From NCBI GenBank assembly GCA_003645395.1, contig QNFC01000126.1, positions 1 to 5,591 on the forward strand: a stretch of DNA of 5,591 nucleotides, given 5' to 3'. How positions within the stretch are numbered: the first letter of the stretch is position 1; each line of letters opens with the position of its first letter. Origin of the DNA: Gammaproteobacteria bacterium. GTDB lineage: Bacteria; Pseudomonadota; Gammaproteobacteria; Immundisolibacterales; Immundisolibacteraceae. Below are positions 1-5,529 of the stretch, one piece after another. The notes beneath the pieces were generated by a model that did not search any database, had not been told where the DNA came from, and saw nothing but the letters and a program-made list of their open reading frames with translations. The position numbers and the translations under genes were made by a program.

Positions 1-170
1 CCCTCCGCACCAAGCGCATGAACCTGCGCTAGCGTCTCCTTCAACCCTTCTGCATCAATATCGGTAGCGATAGTCACTGCGCCTTCTTCAGCAAACAGCA
101 AACAGTGCTCGCGGCCCATCCCGGACGCCGCTCCAGTGATCAACGCAACCTTTCCAGCTAGTCTTGCCAT
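1..170 (-). CDS. Short-chain dehydrogenase/reductase (SDR), N-terminal part, cut by window edge
   Basis: Only the first 56 codons lie in the window; the gene continues beyond base 1. The ATG at 170-168 (minus strand) is preceded by a strong purine-rich GGAGGAGG ribosome binding site. The protein begins MARLAGKVALITGAASGMGR, which carries the classical SDR cofactor-binding glycine motif TGxxxGxG at about residues 12-19 after the first beta strand (KVALITG). An acidic ATDID stretch near residue 38, at the end of the second strand, is typical of NAD(H)-preferring members, though this is only suggestive. Classical SDRs are about 250-residue soluble NAD(P)-dependent oxidoreductases. The catalytic Ser-Tyr-Lys lies outside the window, so activity and substrate cannot be judged. 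It starts 39 bases after the stop of the isomerase-like gene on the same strand, so the two are probably co-transcribed. Confidence 0.9.
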   Translation of the reverse strand, partial: MARLAGKVALITGAASGMGREHCLLFAEEGAVTIATDIDAEGLKETLAQVHALGAE

Positions 171-209
171 AACCTCCTCCCAAAAAAAATAGTTAGCGAT
201 TCCCTACAA

Positions 210-812
210 CTACAACGGCTCTTTCAAATTGGCACCCATTTCTGTCAGATACTCTTCGGCAAACTCTATGCGGTCGTTACCCCAGAATATTTCTTCTCCA
301 ATCATAAAAATCGGCACACCATAGGCACCCAATTCCTCCGCGTGCGCCCAATTATCCTCCATCACTTTATGGCGTGCAGGATCATCAACCGCAACCGCCA
401 GCTCATCCCGATCCAGACCCGCCTGAGTACCCGCACCAAGCAGCACATCAAGATCTCCGATATCGAGCCCCTGACTCCACTCCGCCTGCATCACTAGCAA
501 AATGTACTCCCGCAGTCGCCCCTGTTCTTCTGCCAGCAATGAGCCGGCCCCGGCGCGAGTAGGATCAGTCGTTTTTGGCGGTGGCACAAAGGGAATGCCC
601 AGCCGTGCAGCCCAGCGTTTGCCATCCTGGCGGGCAATATGGATTTTCTTTGCCGCCCTCTCAGGTGAGGAGCGACCACTCCACCCCCCAAGTACCCGCC
701 ACTCAAATTCGGCGTTGTAGTTATCGATGAGACGGAACATCGACCGAGTCGCCAAATAGCAGTAAGGACTGCGGAAATTGAAAAAAAGTTTAATCTTCAC
801 AGGTTCAAACAT
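210..812 (-). CDS. DsbA-fold 2-hydroxychromene-2-carboxylate isomerase family protein
   Basis: This 200-residue protein matches the HCCA isomerase (NahD-like) branch of the DsbA/kappa-class GST thioredoxin superfamily in both length and motifs. Near the N-terminus is FNFRSPYCYLA (residues 11-21). Its Ser15 occupies the position of the glutathione-activating serine of the family, where DsbA has the first cysteine of CxxC. Near the C-terminus is YGVPIF, with the cis-proline (Pro167) loop of thioredoxin folds, followed by FWGNDRIEF (176-184), a hallmark of NahD-like proteins. NahD enzymes use glutathione to isomerise 2-hydroxychromene-2-carboxylate in naphthalene breakdown. Many relatives lie outside aromatic pathways, and no ring dioxygenase or aldolase is visible here, so the substrate is unknown. 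I chose the ATG at 812-810 because AAGGA lies 8 bases upstream. A TTG ten codons earlier (842) would start inside the 34-bp repeat and has no better support. No signal peptide is seen, so it is probably cytoplasmic. It leads a likely two-gene operon with the SDR gene. Confidence 0.88.
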   Translation of the reverse strand: MFEPVKIKLFFNFRSPYCYLATRSMFRLIDNYNAEFEWRVLGGWSGRSSPERAAKKIHIARQDGKRWAARLGIPFVPPPKTTDPTRAGAGSLLAEEQGRLREYILLVMQAEWSQGLDIGDLDVLLGAGTQAGLDRDELAVAVDDPARHKVMEDNWAHAEELGAYGVPIFMIGEEIFWGNDRIEFAEEYLTEMGANLKEPL

Positions 813-833
813 TGAGAAATTCCTTCGTAAAAA

Positions 834-901
834 TACGGGCAAACAGGTCGTGAATTTGCTTAAAGGCTACGGGCAAACAGGTCGTGAATTTGCTTAAAGG
901 C
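834..901. repeat. Perfect 34-bp tandem duplication
   Basis: Two exactly adjacent, identical 34-base units lie at 834-867 and 868-901. Each begins TACGGGCAAACAGG and ends TTGCTTAAAGGC. Identity stops at both unit boundaries. In the same register after the second copy, GGGCAA recurs at 905-910, which may be the remnant of a decayed third unit. Each unit contains the inverted pair GCAAA/TTTGC separated by 11 bases. The array begins 9 bases upstream of the ribosome binding site of the isomerase-like gene, so it lies either in that gene's leader or in its promoter region. Confidence 0.95.
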
Positions 902-1021
902 ACTGGGCAATTAATTGAGTTCAACAATAACAGTGCACAGGCGCCGTCAAGGATGTCAATCTATCGTTTATACGGGCGCTTTGTATAGAATAACTTGCTG
1001 TCAGTCGACAGGGTTTGAAGA

Positions 1022-1120
1022 ATGAAAATATTAGTGCCTCCCTCAAGCTGTAACCGCACCTCCAAAACGTTCCACCTTCGTCAACAGTCTGTGCTGACTG
1101 ACTGCGCAGATTTTAAATAA
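1022..1120 (+). CDS. Possible 32-residue small ORF / leader peptide
   Basis: An ATG at 1022 opens a 32-codon frame ending in TAA at 1118-1120. The product begins MKILVPPSSCNRTSKT and ends TDCADFK. AGGG sits 8 bases upstream of the ATG, an acceptable ribosome binding site, and is partly covered by the CTGTC/GACAG hairpin at 998-1011. The frame stops 23 bases before the dehydrogenase ATG, the usual position of a leader peptide. Its last codons overlap both a 7-bp hairpin (1088-1110, one G-U pair) and the first copy of the 12-bp duplication. There is no run of one regulatory amino acid and no recognised family. A 32-codon open frame can arise by chance in 330 bases, so translation is unproven. 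Confidence 0.3.
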   Translation: MKILVPPSSCNRTSKTFHLRQQSVLTDCADFK

Positions 1121-1132
1121 GATTTTAAATAA
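1109..1132. repeat. Perfect 12-bp tandem duplication
   Basis: GATTTTAAATAA occurs twice back to back (1109-1120 and 1121-1132), immediately before the GAGG ribosome binding site of the dehydrogenase gene. The first copy supplies the last three codons and the TAA of the upstream small ORF. Because the unit is four codons long, the second copy repeats a TAA in the same frame. The AT-rich copies would keep the area around the start site unstructured. Confidence 0.93.
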
Positions 1133-1137
1133 GAGGA
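1132..1137 (+). promoter_or_regulatory. Ribosome binding site of the 2-hydroxyacid dehydrogenase gene
   Basis: AGAGGA is followed by six T residues and then the ATG at 1144. This is close to ideal spacing and supports the chosen start. Confidence 0.8.
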
Positions 1138-1143
1138 TTTTTT

Positions 1144-2163
1144 ATGTCTAAACTACGAGTACTGGTCTCTAGCGACTGGATTTCCGATGTGCTTGCTGAT
1201 GCTTTAAGCAGTCTTGATGTCGAAATTATTCGCGGCACCCCTAATGTACCGCCCGGTCCAACCGTCTACGCTAAAGAAGATTGGCCTGAACTGTTCGGCA
1301 ATACTGACATCGCCCTCGTCAGCCCGATCACGGTCATCAGCCGCGAAATGATGGAAGCTGCCCCTAAACTCAAAGCGATCATGTCACCGGTAATCGGCGT
1401 GGAGTCTATTGATGTCGATGCCGCCACCGACCTGGGTATTATTGTCGGTCACGGCGCCACCCCAGAGAATTTCCTCGGCATGTCTGAAGCAACCATGCTG
1501 CTGATCACTGCCCTGGCTATGCAACTACCCTTCAAAGAGCAGCTATTGCGTGATAACGCACCGCGCCCAAAAGTACTCACTGCCTGCAGCGTGCGCAACC
1601 GGACCATTGGCCTGATCGGCATGGGTCGCATTGCCCGCGGCGTTGTTGACCGTCTGCAGGGTTGGGAGACCGAAATCCTCTATGTCGACCCCTATGTGGA
1701 GCAGGATCAGGCCCCCGCCGGTGCGAAAAAAGTAGACATGGAAACTCTGCTGAAAACCAGTGACTTCGTCAGTGTTCATGTCACTGTTACCGATGAAACT
1801 AAAGCGATGATTGGTGCCGAACAGCTGGCGATGATGAAACCTACGGCCTACCTGGTGAACACGGCACGCGGCGCTGCCCTGGATGAAGCGGCTGTCTGCG
1901 AAGCATTGAAAAACGGCACTATCGCTGGCGCTGGCCTTGATGCCTTTGTTGATGAACCCCTGCCGATGGATCATCCCTTCCGCACCCTCGACAACGTCAT
2001 TCTGACCCCGCACATGCTCGGTCATTCCAAAGATGTAATGGATTCGTTACCCGTAGCAGCCCTGGCCAATGTCGGCAACGTGATAAAAGGCGAACCACCG
2101 CTGTACACCAAAAACCCTGGTGTAATTGATCAGTGGAAGGCCCGCATCGCTAAAATGAGCTAA
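1144..2163 (+). CDS. D-isomer-specific 2-hydroxyacid dehydrogenase
   Basis: This 339-residue protein has the size and architecture of NAD(P)-dependent D-2-hydroxyacid dehydrogenases, which reversibly reduce 2-keto acids to D-2-hydroxy acids in the cytoplasm. The N- and C-terminal segments form the substrate domain around a central Rossmann domain. The nucleotide loop is GLIGMGRIARG (156-166), with Ala164 at the third glycine position. Asp182 in the VDPY strand end is the expected ribose-binding acid and suggests NAD(H). The catalytic triad is complete: Arg242 in NTARGAALD, Glu271 in DEPLP, and His290 in TPHMLGHS, with the spacing of 29 and 19 residues expected from phosphoglycerate dehydrogenase-like enzymes. 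The C-terminal HMLGHS replaces the more common HxAGxT and hints at a less-studied branch. The protein lacks the ACT domain of many SerA enzymes. Exact substrate (glyoxylate, hydroxypyruvate, phosphoglycerate or another) cannot be set from sequence. It appears monocistronic, closed by the terminator at 2196-2231. Confidence 0.93.
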   Translation: MSKLRVLVSSDWISDVLADALSSLDVEIIRGTPNVPPGPTVYAKEDWPELFGNTDIALVSPITVISREMMEAAPKLKAIMSPVIGVESIDVDAATDLGIIVGHGATPENFLGMSEATMLLITALAMQLPFKEQLLRDNAPRPKVLTACSVRNRTIGLIGMGRIARGVVDRLQGWETEILYVDPYVEQDQAPAGAKKVDMETLLKTSDFVSVHVTVTDETKAMIGAEQLAMMKPTAYLVNTARGAALDEAAVCEALKNGTIAGAGLDAFVDEPLPMDHPFRTLDNVILTPHMLGHSKDVMDSLPVAALANVGNVIKGEPPLYTKNPGVIDQWKARIAKMS

Positions 2164-2195
2164 TGCCATACAGCGACTAAGCCACGAAAAGACTG

Positions 2196-2231
2196 AAAAG
2201 CCGGTGCGGCTCCGCTACACCGGCTTTTTTT
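2196..2231. terminator. Strong intrinsic terminator between convergent genes, probably bidirectional
   Basis: AAAAGCCGGTG (2196-2206) pairs fully with CACCGGCTTTT (2218-2228), giving an 11-bp stem with a 7-bp GC-rich core and an 11-base loop that can fold further. A run of seven T residues (2225-2231) follows on the plus strand, 33 bases after the dehydrogenase stop. On the minus strand the stem is followed by TTTT, so it may also stop transcripts from the transporter gene, whose stop lies about 70 bases away. Confidence 0.93.
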
Positions 2232-2298
2232 GAACCCCAAAACAACAGCTGATTTTCTAGTCCCCACGGAGGCCGAGGTGACAGGAAAAAACTAATCC

Positions 2299-3246
2299 TC
2301 AGCTGACCAGAAAGTAGAGCCAGGCGGGGAAAGTCAGAAAAAATAGCAGCGTATTTCCCACCATCAGCGTCGCCAGTAGTTCGGTATTCAGGCCAAACTC
2401 TTCGCTCAATATTATGGTCGCCATCATCGTCGGCATGGCGGCGAGTAAAACAGTCGCACGCAACATCTCGCCATCGCCCACCACTGCCTGACCGACAAAA
2501 AATAGCAGCAGCGGAATCAGCACCAGCTTGACTACGGCGACCACAGCAATAGCCCGTGGGTAACGCCACAGACTCGCCAGGCTCAGCGACATCCCCACGG
2601 TGAGTAGCATGCAGGGCATAGTGGCGTTACCAACCATTGAAGCTGCTCGGTCAATGCTTGATGGCAATTCGACACCCGCAAGGTTTAGCGCCAGAGCAGC
2701 AAAAAATGCCCACAACGGCGGTAATTTAAACAGGCGGCCGACAAAATTCGCGATGCTGCCTGACCCTTCCGTGCCACCAAAGCGCAAAGCAATCCAGAAC
2801 CCCAGCGTCCACAATAGCGGTGCCAGACCCATAATATCGGCGTAAATCGCATAACGGGCAGCTGCAACGCCAAAGACCGCCGCAACCACAGGAATGCCCA
2901 TCGAGATAAGATTGCCGAATCCGCACGCTAACAGCAGCGCACCAATGTCAGCCCGCCCGTGGACCCCAGCCAATGGGGCCACCAGCCGGCCAATCAGAGC
3001 ACCAGCGAAAATACTGACTACCGTCAATCCTGGCACCCAGAGCATCTCGGTGTTCAATTCGGCGGTGACCACTACGCTAAATGCCAACGCCGGATAGGTT
3101 ACGTACATCACCAGCGTGCCGAGCACTCGACGCATCAGCAACGCATCCACACCGCCCGGCTGCAATCGCCGCCACAGATAACCAGAGCCGATAACAAGCA
3201 TCACCGGCACAAGCGCCTGGTCCAGAGCAGTAGCCAGGGGGTTCAA
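2299..3246 (-). CDS. AEC-family (auxin efflux carrier-like) membrane transporter
   Basis: This 315-residue, strongly hydrophobic protein fits the AEC/permease family of secondary carriers, many of which move small organic or amino acids across the inner membrane. About ten membrane segments can be placed, near residues 10-25, 42-62, 69-90, 101-125, 133-155, 175-192, 205-226, 231-251, 263-280 and 290-313. Family signatures include the first-helix LVIGSGYLWRR (17-27), GFGNLISMGIPVVAAVFG (109-126) with its broken-helix Gly-Asn and Gly-Ile-Pro, and the last-helix region MPTMMATIIL to LMVGNTLLFF (271-303). The start is TTG at 3246-3244. An in-frame stop lies 6 bases upstream and AAGG lies 8 bases upstream of the TTG. 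The next ATG (codon 16) would cut into the first membrane helix. Substrate is unknown. The convergent dehydrogenase could act on a transported keto or hydroxy acid, but that link is only proximity. Confidence 0.92.
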   Translation of the reverse strand: MNPLATALDQALVPVMLVIGSGYLWRRLQPGGVDALLMRRVLGTLVMYVTYPALAFSVVVTAELNTEMLWVPGLTVVSIFAGALIGRLVAPLAGVHGRADIGALLLACGFGNLISMGIPVVAAVFGVAAARYAIYADIMGLAPLLWTLGFWIALRFGGTEGSGSIANFVGRLFKLPPLWAFFAALALNLAGVELPSSIDRAASMVGNATMPCMLLTVGMSLSLASLWRYPRAIAVVAVVKLVLIPLLLFFVGQAVVGDGEMLRATVLLAAMPTMMATIILSEEFGLNTELLATLMVGNTLLFFLTFPAWLYFLVS

Positions 3247-3349
3247 TGATCAGGCCTTAAAAGAAAGTTTGGAGGGAAGCGCAGTAAAAAAATAAAAGCC
3301 GCGTTTTTGACTATCCGGCGGGCATCCCATTACTTTTTCGCTGCTCGTC

Positions 3350-3376
3350 AATATATCATGGGCGAATCAGGTTCAA
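3350..3376 (-). promoter_or_regulatory. Candidate promoter for the AEC transporter gene
   Basis: On the minus strand, TTGAAC (3376-3371) is followed after 15 bases by TATATT (3355-3350), a 5 of 6 match to the -10 consensus. TG-A directly precedes it, as in extended -10 promoters, which tolerate a poor -35 or short spacer. It would give a leader of roughly 95 bases. No equally good plus-strand promoter for the synthase gene was found in 3247-3487. Confidence 0.35.
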
Positions 3377-3487
3377 TTGGGGCGCCGACGCTCGAAGCAC
3401 CTCGACCACCAGCGCACTGCAGGTGCAAGCGGTCAGCGAATATCGATAAAAGTTATTTTTTCCTAAGAGTCTACGATCAAAACCAGC

Positions 3488-4537
3488 ATGCCCAACCTTT
3501 CAACCCCCCCTACCGCTGTCGAAATTCAGTACCAACAGCAGGCCCTCGCCGGTGTTTCGCGAACTTTTGCGCTGACTATTCCCCTGTTACCTGCCCAACT
3601 GGAACACGCTGTTGGCAACGCCTATCTGCTTTGCCGAATTGCCGACACCATCGAAGATGACAGCCAGCTAAGTACCGACGCGAAAAGTGCCTTCAGTCAG
3701 CAGTTGATCGAGCTGGTAAACGGCGCCAACGGCTGCGAGCACTTTGCAACCGCGCTTATTGGGCAGTTATCAGCGCAAACACCCGCCACCGAACGCGACC
3801 TGATTGCTCACACCGGACTGATACTGCAAGTGACCCGCAAACTCAATGCTGCCCAAGTTAAAGCCATACAGGTCTGCGTTAGCAAAATGGCCACAGAGAT
3901 GCCCGATTTTCAACGCTGTCAAAACGACGCGGGCCTGGCCGATATGGCCACCCTTAATAGCTACTGTTACGCAGTGGCCGGCGTTGTCGGTGAAATGCTC
4001 ACCGATTTTTTTTGTGCTCACTCTACACAGATTGCCCAGCAGCGCGAGCAGCTTTCCAAACTGGCCTTTTCATTTGGTCAGGGGCTACAACTCACCAACA
4101 TTCTGAAAGACATTCGGGCGGATAAAGCCCGGGGCATCTGCTGGTTACCCCAGGATATCTTTTCCGAGTACGGTTTCGATTTAGCCCGACTAGATCAAAA
4201 TAAAGACTCTCCAGCGTTAGCGGCCGGAATGAACAGGTTAATTGGCATCACCCACTATCATCTCAACAGCGCATTGCAATACGCCCTGGCCATTCCTCGC
4301 AACGAGACAGAAATTCGCCAGTTTCTGATTTTCCCGATAATTCTTGCCCTGTTAACCTTGCGAAAACTTCACGCCAATGCAAGTGATTTATCGCATCAAC
4401 AGATCAAAATATCTCGACGAAGTGTGAAGTTGAGCGGGCTCTTTATAAAAGTTGCTGCCGGTCACAATAGTGCGGTTACCGGCCTTATTAAGGTCCTATC
4501 CAGAGGCTTGCCAACTGAGACACCTCGGCCTTACTGA
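3488..4537 (+). CDS. Squalene/phytoene synthase family protein, probably squalene synthase
   Basis: This 349-residue enzyme belongs to the all-helical trans-prenyltransferases that condense two prenyl diphosphates head to head, here most likely farnesyl diphosphate to presqualene diphosphate and squalene. Motifs in order are VSRTFALTIP (23-32), the first Mg-diphosphate site DTIED (53-57) within LLCRIADTIEDD, YCYAVAGVVGE (159-169), and the second acidic site DIRAD (208-212) within GLQLTNILKDIRAD, followed by WLPQD (219-223). Both DxxxD sites are intact. VSRTFA, DTIED and YCxxVAGxVG resemble squalene synthases more than phytoene synthases. The length suits one-protein squalene synthases rather than the shorter HpnC or HpnD. 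A C30 carotenoid or phytoene role remains possible. The ATG at 3488 is the only sensible start: an in-frame TAA lies at 3464-3466 and the conserved core begins near residue 12. No good ribosome binding site precedes it (AAGAG is about 18 bases away). ispH follows on the same strand. Confidence 0.9.
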   Translation: MPNLSTPPTAVEIQYQQQALAGVSRTFALTIPLLPAQLEHAVGNAYLLCRIADTIEDDSQLSTDAKSAFSQQLIELVNGANGCEHFATALIGQLSAQTPATERDLIAHTGLILQVTRKLNAAQVKAIQVCVSKMATEMPDFQRCQNDAGLADMATLNSYCYAVAGVVGEMLTDFFCAHSTQIAQQREQLSKLAFSFGQGLQLTNILKDIRADKARGICWLPQDIFSEYGFDLARLDQNKDSPALAAGMNRLIGITHYHLNSALQYALAIPRNETEIRQFLIFPIILALLTLRKLHANASDLSHQQIKISRRSVKLSGLFIKVAAGHNSAVTGLIKVLSRGLPTETPRPY

Positions 4538-4608
4538 CCCGGGGCTTCGGTTGGCCGCTATATTTGTTAGCTTCAGCCTTCCCTAAAGATAAAATCCTGG
4601 ACCTCTCC

Positions 4609-5529
4609 ATGAAAGTATTTTTGGCTCAACCACGCGGGTTTTGTGCGGGCGTAGTCCGAGCAATCGATATCGTCGAACGGGCATTGCAACTCTACGGGGC
4701 CCCCGTGTACGTTCTGCACGAGATCGTTCACAACCAGAAGGTACTGGCCGATTTAACCGCAAAAGGAGCCATTTTTGTCGAAACGCTCAACGACATACCC
4801 AAAGGCGCTCACACCATTTTCAGTGCTCATGGGGTATCCGAAAAGATCGTCGCCCAGGCCAGCCGGCAAAACCTCGCAATTCTTGATGCAAGCTGCCCGT
4901 TAGTAACCAAAGTGCATTTGCAGAGTAAGCAGTACGAAAAAGAGGGCCATACGGTAGTCATCGTCGGTCACCAGGGACACCCTGAAGTAGAGGGTATTCG
5001 CGGGAATCTAAATAATTGCTACGTAGTCGATTCGGTCGCAGAGGTTGCCGACCTGCCGGACTCCGCAGAGCGTAGTTACGCTTATGTGACCCAAACCACT
5101 TTATCCATTGACGACACTCGCGAGCTGATCAACGCGCTAAAAGCCAAATTCCCGAGCATCGTCGGGCCCGATATCAGCGATATTTGCTACGCCACTCAAA
5201 ATCGCCAAAGCGCAGTGAAAACGGCGGCACAACAAGCTGACCTGGTATTGGTCATCGGCGCTGACAACAGTTCCAACTCTAATCGCCTGCGTGAAGTAGC
5301 CGCGGCCGAAAAGGAACCTGCATACCGCATACAATCGGCGGCTGACATGAACCCAGAATGGTTTGAGGGGATTGCCAACGTCGGCATCAGCGCTGGCGCC
5401 TCAACACCGGAGGTGCTGGTAGAAGAAGTTATTACCAAATTGAAAGTACTTTTCGGTGCTACGGTCGAAACCTTGCCCGGGAAGGAGGAAAAAATCCACT
5501 TCCGTTTGCCACGAGAGATAGAACGCTAA
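4609..5529 (+). CDS. ispH: 4-hydroxy-3-methylbut-2-enyl diphosphate reductase (IspH/LytB)
   Basis: IspH is the last enzyme of the MEP pathway. It reduces HMBPP to IPP and DMAPP using a 4Fe-4S cluster in the cytoplasm. The 306-residue protein starts MKVFLAQPRGFCAGVVRAI, the standard start of the family, at the ATG at 4609. A TTG at 4564 would add 15 unconserved residues. All three cluster cysteines are present: Cys12, Cys96 (DASCPLVTK) and Cys193 (DICYATQNRQ). Substrate-site residues are intact as well: His41, His74 (SAHG), His124 and Glu126 (GHPEVEG), Thr163, Ser221-Ser222-Asn223 and Ser265. The enzyme therefore looks active. The binding site upstream is weak (CTGGA, 7 bases from the ATG). 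The 71-base gap after the synthase contains a CGGCC/GGCCG hairpin (4526-4557) overlapping that gene's stop and a TATATT (4559-4564) that could be a -10 element, but no good -35. The pair may be co-transcribed or ispH may have its own weak promoter. Confidence 0.97.
   Translation: MKVFLAQPRGFCAGVVRAIDIVERALQLYGAPVYVLHEIVHNQKVLADLTAKGAIFVETLNDIPKGAHTIFSAHGVSEKIVAQASRQNLAILDASCPLVTKVHLQSKQYEKEGHTVVIVGHQGHPEVEGIRGNLNNCYVVDSVAEVADLPDSAERSYAYVTQTTLSIDDTRELINALKAKFPSIVGPDISDICYATQNRQSAVKTAAQQADLVLVIGADNSSNSNRLREVAAAEKEPAYRIQSAADMNPEWFEGIANVGISAGASTPEVLVEEVITKLKVLFGATVETLPGKEEKIHFRLPREIER

Larger units (their letters stand above)
813..1143. other. Divergent intergenic region with duplications
   Basis: This stretch of about 330 bases separates two divergent genes and should hold promoters for both. 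It contains a 34-bp perfect tandem duplication (834-901), a TATAC-N9-GTATA inverted repeat (969-987), a small CTGTC-AGTC-GACAG hairpin (998-1011), a 32-codon small ORF (1022-1120) and a 12-bp tandem duplication (1109-1132). No convincing sigma-70 promoter was found. The best minus-strand candidate is TTGACG (950-945) with TATTGT (929-924), but the spacer is only 15 bases. A weak plus-strand candidate is TTGCTG (995-1000) with AAGAAT (1018-1023) and a 17-base spacer. No transcription-factor gene sits beside it. Confidence 0.6.

Noticed and set aside
1022..1045. Resemblance of the small ORF start (MKILVPPS) to the beginning of YaaA-type proteins
   Set aside because: Only about eight residues look alike and nothing after them fits, so a pseudogene claim is not supported.
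1543..2025. 160-codon minus-strand frame inside the dehydrogenase gene
   Set aside because: It lies wholly antisense to a gene with complete catalytic motifs and shows no family features of its own.
2246..2305. CAGCTGA/TCAGCTG inverted pair flanking the transporter stop
   Set aside because: CAGCTG is itself palindromic and two copies at this distance are expected by chance; the nearby strong hairpin explains termination.
2177..2569. 130-codon minus-strand frame running from the terminator into the transporter gene
   Set aside because: It overlaps the transporter in another frame on the same strand, passes through the terminator hairpin, and has no domain.
3287..3319. Minus-strand GCCG/CGGC hairpin followed by a T-rich run in the transporter leader, as an attenuator
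   Set aside because: The stem is only 4 bp with a long loop, too weak to support a termination or attenuation claim.
3307..3660. 117-codon plus-strand frame starting upstream of the synthase gene
   Set aside because: Its second half overlaps the synthase in another frame, it is rich in Arg, Cys and Pro, and it has no recognisable domain; the overlapping gene is clearly real.
4526..4557. CGGCC/GGCCG hairpin between the synthase and ispH as a terminator
   Set aside because: The outer stem is only 5 bp and no T-run follows, so it does not meet the form of an intrinsic terminator.
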